64,000 nucleotides of DNA, from assembly GCF_030815145.1 (NCBI RefSeq), contig NZ_JAUSWJ010000001.1:3488001-3552000 (forward strand), read 5' to 3'. This document shows positions 54,477-62,115 of the stretch, in pieces. The stretch comes from Kaistia geumhonensis (GTDB lineage: Bacteria; Pseudomonadota; Alphaproteobacteria; Rhizobiales; Kaistiaceae). The number at the start of each line of letters is the position of its first letter. The stretch's first letter is position 1. A program made the position numbers and the translations under genes. The notes under the pieces are model-generated. The model did not search any database and was not told the DNA's origin. It worked only from the letters and a program-made list of their open reading frames with translations.

Positions 54477-55798
54477 CCGCGACGCCCGGCCCGGGCCGGC
54501 AAGGTCTCCCCCGTCCAGGCATCGCCGATCTCGCGGCGCAGTTCGGCTTCGAAATCATAGATGTCGATCTCGATGGCGTGGCGCGGCGAGCGCTCGAAAT
54601 TCCAGTGCGGATGCGCGACCTCGCGGGCGATGCGGGCGTCGAGATCGGCCGGGCGGGCGAGAACGCCTTTCGCCTGCAGCGCCACGATGCGGGCCTGCAG
54701 CTCGGCCAGCGGCCAGATGCAGCCGATCGGCTGGAAGAGGCCCACGAAATCGAGCGTCGGATGGCCGGCCGGCATCATCTTGAGATAGAGCGGCACCGAG
54801 ACGGCGTCCGACCAGTCGAAACCGCTGCCGGCGAGGAACGGGAAGCGGGTGCGATAGCCGGTGGCGAAGATCACGTCGTCGAAGGCTTCGAGCCGGGCGT
54901 CGGAATAGCGCACATTGGGGCCTTCGAAGCCGGCGAGGCCCGGCCGCGTCTCCACCGCGCCGTGGCGGAGGCGGTCGAGCAGCTCGGAATTCAGCGTCGG
55001 GTGCATCTCCAGCACGGGCCGTGCCGGCTCCGGCAGGCCGTAGCGCCTGTACGGGCCGACGAGAAGCTTCAGCATCAAGGCGAGCAGCCGCTGCCGCACG
55101 GGCTTCGGAACATGGCGCAGCCGTCGATAGGCGACGTCGACCGGCATGCCGAACACGATCTTGGGCACGATGTGATAGCCGCGGCGCATGCTGATCGCCG
55201 TCTGGCGGGCGACGCGCGATATGGCGACGGCGATGTCGCAGGCGGAGTTGCCGCCCCCGACGACGAGAACGCGGCGGTCGCGGAAGGGCTCGGCGCGGCG
55301 ATAGTCGTGCGCATGCATGACGCGGCCGTCGAAGGCGCCGGGAAGGTCTGGCAGGGCCGGATCCCAGTGATGGCCCGAGCAGACGACGAGGCGGTCGAAG
55401 ACCTCCTCGCCGGCGCCGTCGGGACCCTCGATCGCGACGCGCCAGCGGTCGCCGTCAACAGGCGTCGCCGCGACGACGCGCGTCTCGAAGCGGATATGCG
55501 GCGCGAGACCAAAATGCGCGGCATAGGCCTGGAAATAGGCCAGCATCTGGCCGTGCGAGGGGAAGTCCGGATAGGCATCCGGCATCGCGAAGTCGGAATA
55601 TTGCGACAGCCGCTTCGAGGAGATGATGTGCGTCGTCTCGTAGACGCTGGCATGGCCGGTCGTGTCGCGGAACACCCAGTTGCCGCCGAGCTCGGCCTGT
55701 GCCTCGAAGCAGGTGATATCGCGAAGGCCGGCCTCGCGCAGCGTCTTGAGCACAGCGAGCCCGGATGGTCCGGCGCCGATGACGGCAATCTTGGACAT
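54464..55798 (-). CDS. Flavin-containing monooxygenase
   Basis: A 444-residue FAD/NADPH enzyme that oxygenates nitrogen or sulphur (or ketones). FAD motif GAGPSGL (residues 8-14), the FMO identifier FDGRVMHAHDY (FxGxxxHxxxY), NADPH motif VVGGGNSACDIA and the FATGYRTRFPFL segment are all present. It lies 71 nt behind the ABC permease genes on the same strand, so it may act on the imported compound, for example a trimethylamine-like or S-containing solute; this is inference. Ribosome site is weak. Confidence 0.92.
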   Translation of the reverse strand: MSKIAVIGAGPSGLAVLKTLREAGLRDITCFEAQAELGGNWVFRDTTGHASVYETTHIISSKRLSQYSDFAMPDAYPDFPSHGQMLAYFQAYAAHFGLAPHIRFETRVVAATPVDGDRWRVAIEGPDGAGEEVFDRLVVCSGHHWDPALPDLPGAFDGRVMHAHDYRRAEPFRDRRVLVVGGGNSACDIAVAISRVARQTAISMRRGYHIVPKIVFGMPVDVAYRRLRHVPKPVRQRLLALMLKLLVGPYRRYGLPEPARPVLEMHPTLNSELLDRLRHGAVETRPGLAGFEGPNVRYSDARLEAFDDVIFATGYRTRFPFLAGSGFDWSDAVSVPLYLKMMPAGHPTLDFVGLFQPIGCIWPLAELQARIVALQAKGVLARPADLDARIAREVAHPHWNFERSPRHAIEIDIYDFEAELRREIGDAWTGETLPARAGRRGQAA

Positions 55799-55869
55799 GA
55801 TTTCGGTGTCCCCCTCCACCGGCTCGCGACCTCGGCCCCCATCCGGCTTCGCGCGGGCCTTGCGTGAAG

Positions 55870-56814
55870 TCAACGCTCTCCGCGGCGGAAGGGCTGCATC
55901 AGCGCCTGCGGGACACGGGCGCGGCGGGCCATCACGAGCAGCGCCAGGATCGACATCAGATAGGGGATCATCAGGAAGAGCTGGTAGGGGATCGCCTTGC
56001 CGACGACATGCGAGAGCCGCAGCTGATAGGCGTCGAACAGGGCGAAGAGCAGCGCGCCGAGCAGAGCGAGGCCCGGCCGCCAGGAGGCGAACACGACGAG
56101 GGCGATGCAGACCCAGCCGCGGCCCTGCACCATGGTCGGGAAGAAGGAATTGAAGGCCGAGAGCGTCAGGAAGGCGCCGCCGACCGCCATCAGCGCGCTG
56201 CCGGCCACGACGGCGCCGATGCGAAGGCGGATCGGGTCGATGCCCTGCGCCTCGGCCGCATGCGGGTTCTCGCCCACGATGCGCACCGCGAGGCCGAGCG
56301 GCGTGCGCGCCAGCGCCACCGCCGCCGCCAGCGCGAGAAGGACCGCCAGATAGGTCGGCGCCGTCTGGCTGAACAACGCCTCGCCGAGAAACGGGATGTC
56401 CGACAGGCCAGGAATCGCGATCGGCTGAAAGGGCACGATGGTCGGCGGGGAGCCGGAGACGGGGATCGACAGGCGGAAGATGTAATAGGACAGCGATGAG
56501 GCGAAGAGCGTGATGCCGAGCCCGGTCACATGCTGCGACAGGCCGAGCGGCACCGTCATCGCCGCATGCAGGAGGCCGAACATCGCGCCCGAGAGAGCGG
56601 CGACCGCGATGCCGGCCCAGAGGTCGCCGCCGTGATAGACGGTCATCCAGCCGATCATGGCGCCGAAGGTCATGATGCCCTCGATGCCGAGATTGAGGAC
56701 GCCCGAGCGCTCGCAGATGAGCGCGCCCAGCGTTCCGAAGATGAGCGGCGTCGCGATGCGCAGCACCGCCGCCCACAGGCCCGCCGAGGCGAAGATGTCG
56801 AGCGCTTCCATCAT
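55870..56814 (-). CDS. ABC transporter permease (BMP/nucleoside-type), second permease
   Basis: A 314-residue inner-membrane permease of the BPD_transp_2 type: ATPLIFGTLGALICERSGVLNLGIEGIM at the start, about eight to nine membrane segments, and the GENPHAAEAQGID segment that contacts the ATPase. With the first permease, the double ATPase and the BMP binding protein it forms an uptake system of the kind that imports purine nucleosides in relatives. Its ATG overlaps the first permease stop by ATGA. Confidence 0.93.
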   Translation of the reverse strand: MMEALDIFASAGLWAAVLRIATPLIFGTLGALICERSGVLNLGIEGIMTFGAMIGWMTVYHGGDLWAGIAVAALSGAMFGLLHAAMTVPLGLSQHVTGLGITLFASSLSYYIFRLSIPVSGSPPTIVPFQPIAIPGLSDIPFLGEALFSQTAPTYLAVLLALAAAVALARTPLGLAVRIVGENPHAAEAQGIDPIRLRIGAVVAGSALMAVGGAFLTLSAFNSFFPTMVQGRGWVCIALVVFASWRPGLALLGALLFALFDAYQLRLSHVVGKAIPYQLFLMIPYLMSILALLVMARRARVPQALMQPFRRGER

Positions 56815-57863
56815 CGGCGGATCCGGTAGTTGGCGAGCGACAGCGCAACCAGCATGGCCAGCAGCGACAGCGCCACGATCACATCGGCGATGAAGCTCGG
56901 CACGCCGAGCGCCCGGCTCATCGAATCGGCGCCGACGAACATGGTCGCGACGAAGAGCGCGGCGAAGACGACGCCGATCGGATCGAGCGCCGCCAGCATC
57001 GCGACCACGATGCCGGTATAGCCGAAGCCGGGCGAGAGATCGGTGGTGACATAGCCCTTGACGCCCATCACCTCGATCGCGCCGGCGAGGCCGGCGAGCC
57101 CGCCCGAGAGGCAGGCGACGAGAACGAGGATTCGCGTGAGGCCGATGCCGGCGAAGCGGGCGGCCGCCGGATTGAGGCCGGCGGCGCGGCTCTCCATGCC
57201 GAAGACGGTGCGCGCCTGGACGAGCGCGACGAGAAGGGCCAGGCCGACCGCGACAAGGAGGCCGATATGGAGGCGCGAGCGCGGCAGGAGCTTCGGAAGA
57301 AGCGCATCGCCCACCACCGGCACCGATTGCGGCCAGCCGAAGGCGAGCGGGTCCTTGAGCACACCCTCGATCATCATCGAGACGAAGAGGAGGGCGACGA
57401 AATTGAGCAGCAGCGTCGTCACCACCTCGTCGACGCCGAAGCGCAGACGCAGGGCCAGAGGGCCGAGCAGCATCAGCGCACCGGCGACCGCGCCGCCGAC
57501 CATCAGCGCCGGGATCAGCAGCGGCGCCGGCAGGTGCAGCCCGTGCTGCGAGCCGAGCGCGGCGGCGGCCAGCGCGCCGACGAGGAACTGGCCCTCGGCG
57601 CCGATGTTCCAGAGCCGCGCGCGGAAGGCGACCGCGGCGGCGAGACCGGTGAGGATCAGCGGGACCGTGCGCGTCAGCGTCTCGGTGATCGAGAGGCGCG
57701 AGCCGAAGGCGCCGATGAGCATGCGCCGATAGGCTTCGAGGACCGGGGCGCCGGCGAGCGCGATGAGAATGCCGGCCAGCGCCAGCGCGACGACGACGGC
57801 GGCGATCGGTGCGCCGATGCGGGCGGCCAGCGGCACATGGGCGCGGCGTTCGAGACGGATCAC
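56811..57863 (-). CDS. ABC transporter permease (BMP/nucleoside-type), first permease
   Basis: A 350-residue permease with about nine to ten hydrophobic segments. Family markers are RTVPLILTGLAAAVAFRARLWNIGAEGQFLVGA (shown in part) and AAGLNPAAARFAGIGL, the coupling loop. It overlaps the ATPase gene upstream (ATGA) and the second permease gene downstream (ATGA), so all three are translated together. Confidence 0.93.
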   Translation of the reverse strand: MIRLERRAHVPLAARIGAPIAAVVVALALAGILIALAGAPVLEAYRRMLIGAFGSRLSITETLTRTVPLILTGLAAAVAFRARLWNIGAEGQFLVGALAAAALGSQHGLHLPAPLLIPALMVGGAVAGALMLLGPLALRLRFGVDEVVTTLLLNFVALLFVSMMIEGVLKDPLAFGWPQSVPVVGDALLPKLLPRSRLHIGLLVAVGLALLVALVQARTVFGMESRAAGLNPAAARFAGIGLTRILVLVACLSGGLAGLAGAIEVMGVKGYVTTDLSPGFGYTGIVVAMLAALDPIGVVFAALFVATMFVGADSMSRALGVPSFIADVIVALSLLAMLVALSLANYRIRR

Positions 57864-59365
57864 GCGGCCTCCTCCCAGATGCCGGCCATCATCAGGCCGA
57901 GACGGCGCGGATCGGCGGCGGCGACGGGAATGGGCGGCGACAGGCGGCCCTTCACGATCGCCTGCACGCGGTCGGCGAGCGCCAGCACCTCGTCGAGATC
58001 CTCCGAGATCAGCAGCACCGCCGTGCCGGCGCCGCGCGCCGCGAGAATCTCGCCATGCACGCTCGCCACCGCGCCTTCGTCGAGGCCGCGGGTCGGCTGC
58101 GCCGCGACGAGCAGCTTCGGCGCCTCCGCGAGGTTGCGGCCGAGGATCAGTTTCTGGACATTGCCGCCCGAGAGCAGGCGGATCGGGCTGTCGGGACCGC
58201 CGCCGCGCACGTCGAAGCGCTCGACGACGGAGCGGGCGAAGAGACGGCCGGCGGCGCGGTCGACGAAGCCGGCCCGCGAGAAGCGCGGCTCGCGCAGCCG
58301 CTCCAGCACGGCATTTTCCCAGAGCGCCATCTCGCCGACGACGCCGTCGCCATTGCGATCCTCCGGCACGCGCCCGACGCCGGCGGCGACGAAGCCGCGC
58401 GGGCTCGGATCCTCGACCGGGCGGCCATAGAGCGTGAGATGTCCGGCGCTCGGCCTCTCCAGCCCGCAGGCGAGGCGCACGAGCGTCGCCTGGCCGTTGC
58501 CGGAGACGCCGATGATGCCGAGCGTCTCGCCGGCGCGGACAGCGAAATCGAGGCCCTTCAGCCGGCCGCCGGCATCGAGGCCGCGGGCCTCCAGCACGAC
58601 CTCGCCCGGCTGCTGGCTCTCGCGGCGCGGGCGGGCGACGCGGCGGCCGACCATCAGTTCGGCCAGTTCCTCGCGGCTGGTGGCAGAGGCGGCGCGCTCG
58701 GCGACGACGCGTCCGCCGCGCAGCACGACGACGCGATCGGCGGCGGCCATCACCTCGTGCAGCTTGTGCGAGATGAAGATGATCGAGAGCCCGAGCTGCG
58801 CCATGCCGCGCAGCGTCGCATAGAGCTGTTCGGCCTCCTGATGGGTGAGGACGGCGGTCGGCTCGTCGAGGATCAGGATGCGGGCGTCGCGATAGAGCGC
58901 CTTCAGGATCTCGACCCGCTGCCGTTCGCCGACGGAGAGATCGCCGACACGGGCATCGGGATCGACGGCGAGGCCGAAGCGCTCCGCGAGCGCGGCGAGG
59001 CGTTTGCGGGCGCCACCGGCGCCGAGCCCGAGCGAGAACAGGCGCCGCGTCCCTGCGATGACGTTCTCCAGCACCGAGAGATTGGCGGCGAGCGCGAAAT
59101 GCTGATGCACCATGCCGATGCCGGCCGCGATCGCGGCGCGCGGCTTGCCGGGCGGGAGTTCCCGCCCGAAAGCGACTGCCCGGCCCGAATCGGCGGTGTA
59201 ATGGCCGAACAGGATGTTCATCAGCGTCGTCTTGCCGGCGCCGTTCTCGCCGAGCAGCGCCAGGAGTTCGCCCTGCCGCAGCTCCAGCGTCACGTCGTCA
59301 TTGGCCGTCAGCGATCCGAAGCGCTTGGTGATGCCTTCGAGGCTGAGGACGACGGGCGCGCTCAT
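57860..59365 (-). CDS. ABC transporter ATP-binding protein with two nucleotide-binding domains
   Basis: A 501-residue fused ATPase of the sugar/nucleoside (MglA/RbsA/NupO) type. Domain 1 has Walker A GENGAGKTT (about residues 39-47), signature LSVGERQRV and Walker B ILILDEPTAVL. Domain 2 has the degenerate Walker A GVSGNGQATL and LLSGGNVQKLIL with a Walker B that lacks the Glu (LLVAAQPTRGL), as is typical of the second site. It powers the permeases downstream. The start overlaps the amidase stop (ATGA). Confidence 0.95.
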   Translation of the reverse strand: MSAPVVLSLEGITKRFGSLTANDDVTLELRQGELLALLGENGAGKTTLMNILFGHYTADSGRAVAFGRELPPGKPRAAIAAGIGMVHQHFALAANLSVLENVIAGTRRLFSLGLGAGGARKRLAALAERFGLAVDPDARVGDLSVGERQRVEILKALYRDARILILDEPTAVLTHQEAEQLYATLRGMAQLGLSIIFISHKLHEVMAAADRVVVLRGGRVVAERAASATSREELAELMVGRRVARPRRESQQPGEVVLEARGLDAGGRLKGLDFAVRAGETLGIIGVSGNGQATLVRLACGLERPSAGHLTLYGRPVEDPSPRGFVAAGVGRVPEDRNGDGVVGEMALWENAVLERLREPRFSRAGFVDRAAGRLFARSVVERFDVRGGGPDSPIRLLSGGNVQKLILGRNLAEAPKLLVAAQPTRGLDEGAVASVHGEILAARGAGTAVLLISEDLDEVLALADRVQAIVKGRLSPPIPVAAADPRRLGLMMAGIWEEAA

Positions 59366-60798
59366 GCCGGCAGCCCCGCGAGCGAATGGCGGAACGCCCA
59401 GGGCTGCGCCCTCTGCAGGACCCGCGCGAGGCGGATGAGAAGGCCGTCGCTCGCCATGGGGCCGATGAGCTGGACGGGCAGCGGCAGGCCGGCGGCGTCG
59501 CTGCCATGCGGCACGGTCAGCGCCGGCGTGCCGGCGACATTGGCGAGCATCGCATAAGGTGCGAAATCGCCCATGCGCCGCCATTGCAGCTCGACATCGT
59601 CATGGTCGAAGGGGAAGGCGCCGATGGCGAGCGGCGGGCCGGACAGCATCGGCGTCAGAAGGATGTCGACCTCGTCGAACAGCCGCCAGAGCGCATGGGC
59701 CGTGCGCACCGCGGTCATCTCCGCTTCCTGATAATCGCGCGCCGTCATGGCGAGGCCGCGCCGCGCGACTGCGGCCGTCAACGGCTCGACCTTCGAAAGA
59801 TCTGGCATGTTGCGGGCGAGATTGGTGCAGATGATGCGGTCGAAGACGAGGGTCGAGGCGCGGCCAAGCGGCGCGAGACGGGCCGGGTCGATCCCATGGA
59901 GGCTGTGGCCGGCGGAAGCGAGCACCGAGGCGGCATGGCGGACGGCCTCCGCGCGCTCCGCATCGATCGGCCTGCCCTCGGCGACCTCGGCGACGACGCC
60001 GATCCTGAGCGGCTCCACCGCTTCGTCGAGGCGCCCGGCCACCGGAAGGTCGAGCTCGGGGTCGGGCGAGAAGCCTTCGGCGGCGCCCGAAAGGCGGTCG
60101 AGCGCCAGCGCCGTATCGCGCAGCGAGCGGCTGACGACGAGTTCGGCGGCGACACCGCCGATATGGTTGCCGAAATCGGGGCCGGACGGCATGGCGCCGC
60201 GTGTCGGCTTCAGGCCGACAAGGCCGCAGCAGGCGGCGGGAACGCGGGTCGAGCCTCCGGCGTCGGTGGCATGGGCGATCGCGACGATGCCGGCCGCCAC
60301 CGCGCTCGCGGCGCCGCCGGACGACCCGCCGGCCGTCCGCTCGGGATCGAGCGGGTTGCGCGCCAACGGGCCGATCGCTGGCTCGCTCGACAGCGAGAGG
60401 CCGAACTCCGGCACGGTGGTAAGGCCGAAAGGTGCGAGGCCGGCGGCCTTGAAGCGCCGGCCGAGCTCGGAATCGGTTTCCGGAGCGATGGCGGGGATCG
60501 AGGCGGAGCCGCAGACGACCGGCAGGCCGGCGACGGTGGCGCCGAGATCCTTCATCAGGAAGGGGACGCCGGTGAAGGGCTTGATCCGGTAGTAGTTCGG
60601 CCGCCGCGCGAGGCCGGCATCGAGCGCCTCGGCCGCCGCGCGGCCGAGATCGGCGTCGAGACGGGAGATCGCTCCGAGACCGCGCATCGCGTCGGCACGC
60701 GCAAGAGCGGCCTCCATCGCCGCGACGGCGCTGGTGCGCCCCGAGCGGATCGCCTCGGCGAGATCGGCGGCGTCGGAGGAATCCTCTGCACTCGTCAT
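59362..60798 (-). CDS. Amidase (amidase signature family) within the transporter operon
   Basis: A 478-residue Ser-cisSer-Lys amidase. The triad is Lys83 (PFLMKDLGA), Ser159 (TAGGSSGG) and Ser183 (AGGSTRVPAACCG), with spacings of 76 and 24 residues like FAAH-type enzymes. It hydrolyses a carboxamide or imide-type C-N bond. It is placed between the BMP binding protein and the ATPase, coupled to the ATPase by ATGA overlap, so the imported solute is likely an amide that it cleaves. No signal peptide is present, so it acts in the cytoplasm. Confidence 0.94.
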   Translation of the reverse strand: MTSAEDSSDAADLAEAIRSGRTSAVAAMEAALARADAMRGLGAISRLDADLGRAAAEALDAGLARRPNYYRIKPFTGVPFLMKDLGATVAGLPVVCGSASIPAIAPETDSELGRRFKAAGLAPFGLTTVPEFGLSLSSEPAIGPLARNPLDPERTAGGSSGGAASAVAAGIVAIAHATDAGGSTRVPAACCGLVGLKPTRGAMPSGPDFGNHIGGVAAELVVSRSLRDTALALDRLSGAAEGFSPDPELDLPVAGRLDEAVEPLRIGVVAEVAEGRPIDAERAEAVRHAASVLASAGHSLHGIDPARLAPLGRASTLVFDRIICTNLARNMPDLSKVEPLTAAVARRGLAMTARDYQEAEMTAVRTAHALWRLFDEVDILLTPMLSGPPLAIGAFPFDHDDVELQWRRMGDFAPYAMLANVAGTPALTVPHGSDAAGLPLPVQLIGPMASDGLLIRLARVLQRAQPWAFRHSLAGLPA

Positions 60799-60853
60799 GG
60801 AAATGGTCCTGCCTCCGACGAGAGCATTCTCTTTGGCGTCTGGCCCGCCCTGG

Positions 60854-60886
60854 CCGTCATGGCCGGGACAGGCCCGGCCATGACGG
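60854..60886. repeat. Perfect palindromic repeat between BMP gene and amidase gene
   Basis: CCGTCATGGCCGGG (60854-60867) and its exact complement (60873-60886) form a 14-bp stem with a 5-nt loop. It is a copy of the dispersed repeat in which both ends have become symmetric. Inside an operon such a hairpin could protect the upstream BMP mRNA or reduce downstream expression. Confidence 0.85.
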
Positions 60887-60913
60887 TTTCGGGAAACTCC
60901 GCGGGCAATCCGA

Positions 60914-61897
60914 TCAGGTCGGCTCGGACGGATCGACCGGGACCTTGAAGCTGCCGTCCTTGATCGCCTTGCGCTTCTCCTCCATGGCCGGGATCGAATC
61001 CTTGATGACCATGGTCTCGCTGAAGACGATGTCGTTGCCGCCTTCCTTCATGAAGGAATAAGGGCTGTAGTCCTTGCCGGTCTTCTGTCCCGCCTGCACG
61101 TCCTTGACGGCGGCGTCGAGGATCGGGCGGAAATACCACATCGCATTGGCGAACACGGTCTCGGGATAGCGCGGCGTGTAGTCGAGCAGCGAGCCGACCG
61201 ACTTGATGCCCTTCTCCTTGGCGGCGTCGGCCGTACCGATGCGCTCGCCGAACAGGATGTCGGCGCCGGCGTCGATCTGGGCGAGGCCGGATTCGCGCGC
61301 CTTGGGCGGATCGAAGAAGGTGCCGATGAAGCCGACCAGGAACTTGGCGTCGGGCCGCGCTTCCTTCACGCCGGCGCGGAAGGCGTTGATGAGGATGTTG
61401 ACCTCGGGGATCGGGATCGCGCCGACCGCGCCGAAGGTGCCGGTCTTGGACATCGGGGCCGCCAGCATGCCGGCGAGATAGGCCGCCTCGTGGTTCCAGG
61501 TGCCGAAGGTGCCGAAGTTATCGCCGGCCGGGCCGCCCGAGGAGCCCATGAGGAAGGCGGTGTCCGGGTAATCCGCCGCGACCTGGCGCGCCTCGGTCTC
61601 CACCGCATAGGACTCGCCGACGATCAGCTTGTTGCCTGCCTCGGCATATTCGCGCATCGCGCGCGGATAATCCGTGCCCGAGACGCCTTCGGAGAAGGTG
61701 TATTCGATCACGCCGTCCTTGGCGGCGGCGAGCAGCGCCTCGTGCAGGCGCGAGTTCCACGCATTCTCGACCGGCGAGGCGTGGATGCCTGCGACCTTCA
61801 GCTTCTCGGCGGCTGCGGCGACGCGCGACGTGGCGAGAGCGAGCGTGCCGGCGGCCGTGCCGAGCAGGAAGGCGCGGCGGGAGACTGCGATGGACAT
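60914..61897 (-). CDS. BMP family ABC transporter substrate-binding protein
   Basis: A 327-residue binding protein of the basic-membrane-protein (PnrA/Med) family, whose characterised members bind purine nucleosides. It has a Tat-type signal (SRRAFLLGT, residues 6-14, hydrophobic core to about 29) instead of the usual lipoprotein signal. Mature segments KVAGIHASPVENAWN, EGVSGTDYPRAM, FLMGSSGG, and GADILFGERIGTADAAKEKGIKSVG match the family. It is first in the operon with amidase, ATPase and two permeases. A strong CTTGACA -35 lies upstream (61981-62024). Confidence 0.92.
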   Translation of the reverse strand: MSIAVSRRAFLLGTAAGTLALATSRVAAAAEKLKVAGIHASPVENAWNSRLHEALLAAAKDGVIEYTFSEGVSGTDYPRAMREYAEAGNKLIVGESYAVETEARQVAADYPDTAFLMGSSGGPAGDNFGTFGTWNHEAAYLAGMLAAPMSKTGTFGAVGAIPIPEVNILINAFRAGVKEARPDAKFLVGFIGTFFDPPKARESGLAQIDAGADILFGERIGTADAAKEKGIKSVGSLLDYTPRYPETVFANAMWYFRPILDAAVKDVQAGQKTGKDYSPYSFMKEGGNDIVFSETMVIKDSIPAMEEKRKAIKDGSFKVPVDPSEPT

Positions 61898-61980
61898 GAC
61901 TGTTCCCCTCTGGTGCGCGTTCGACGCGCCGGCTGGCGGGATGATCCCGGGCCTGCCGACCCTTTTTTCCAGGCGGTCAA

Positions 61981-62024
61981 AGTCCAGCGCCTGCCCAGGA
62001 AATTGTCAAGCCCAGCGGCTGGGC
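61981..62024 (-). promoter_or_regulatory. Candidate promoter and operator of the BMP operon
   Basis: On the minus strand a perfect TTGACA (62004-62009) is followed after 17 bp by TGGACT (61981-61986), a weak -10, about 85 bp before the BMP start. Directly upstream lies the palindrome GCCCAGC-G-GCTGGGC (62010-62024), 7-bp perfect arms with a single central base, a likely regulator site. Confidence 0.4.
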
Positions 62025-62115
62025 ATCCACGACTCTTCCTGCGCCGCCCGGCTGCCGGGGAACCCATGCCGGAGCGGGGGGTTGGGCAGCGTCGAGTTGG
62101 TCGGACGAGGGTGAA

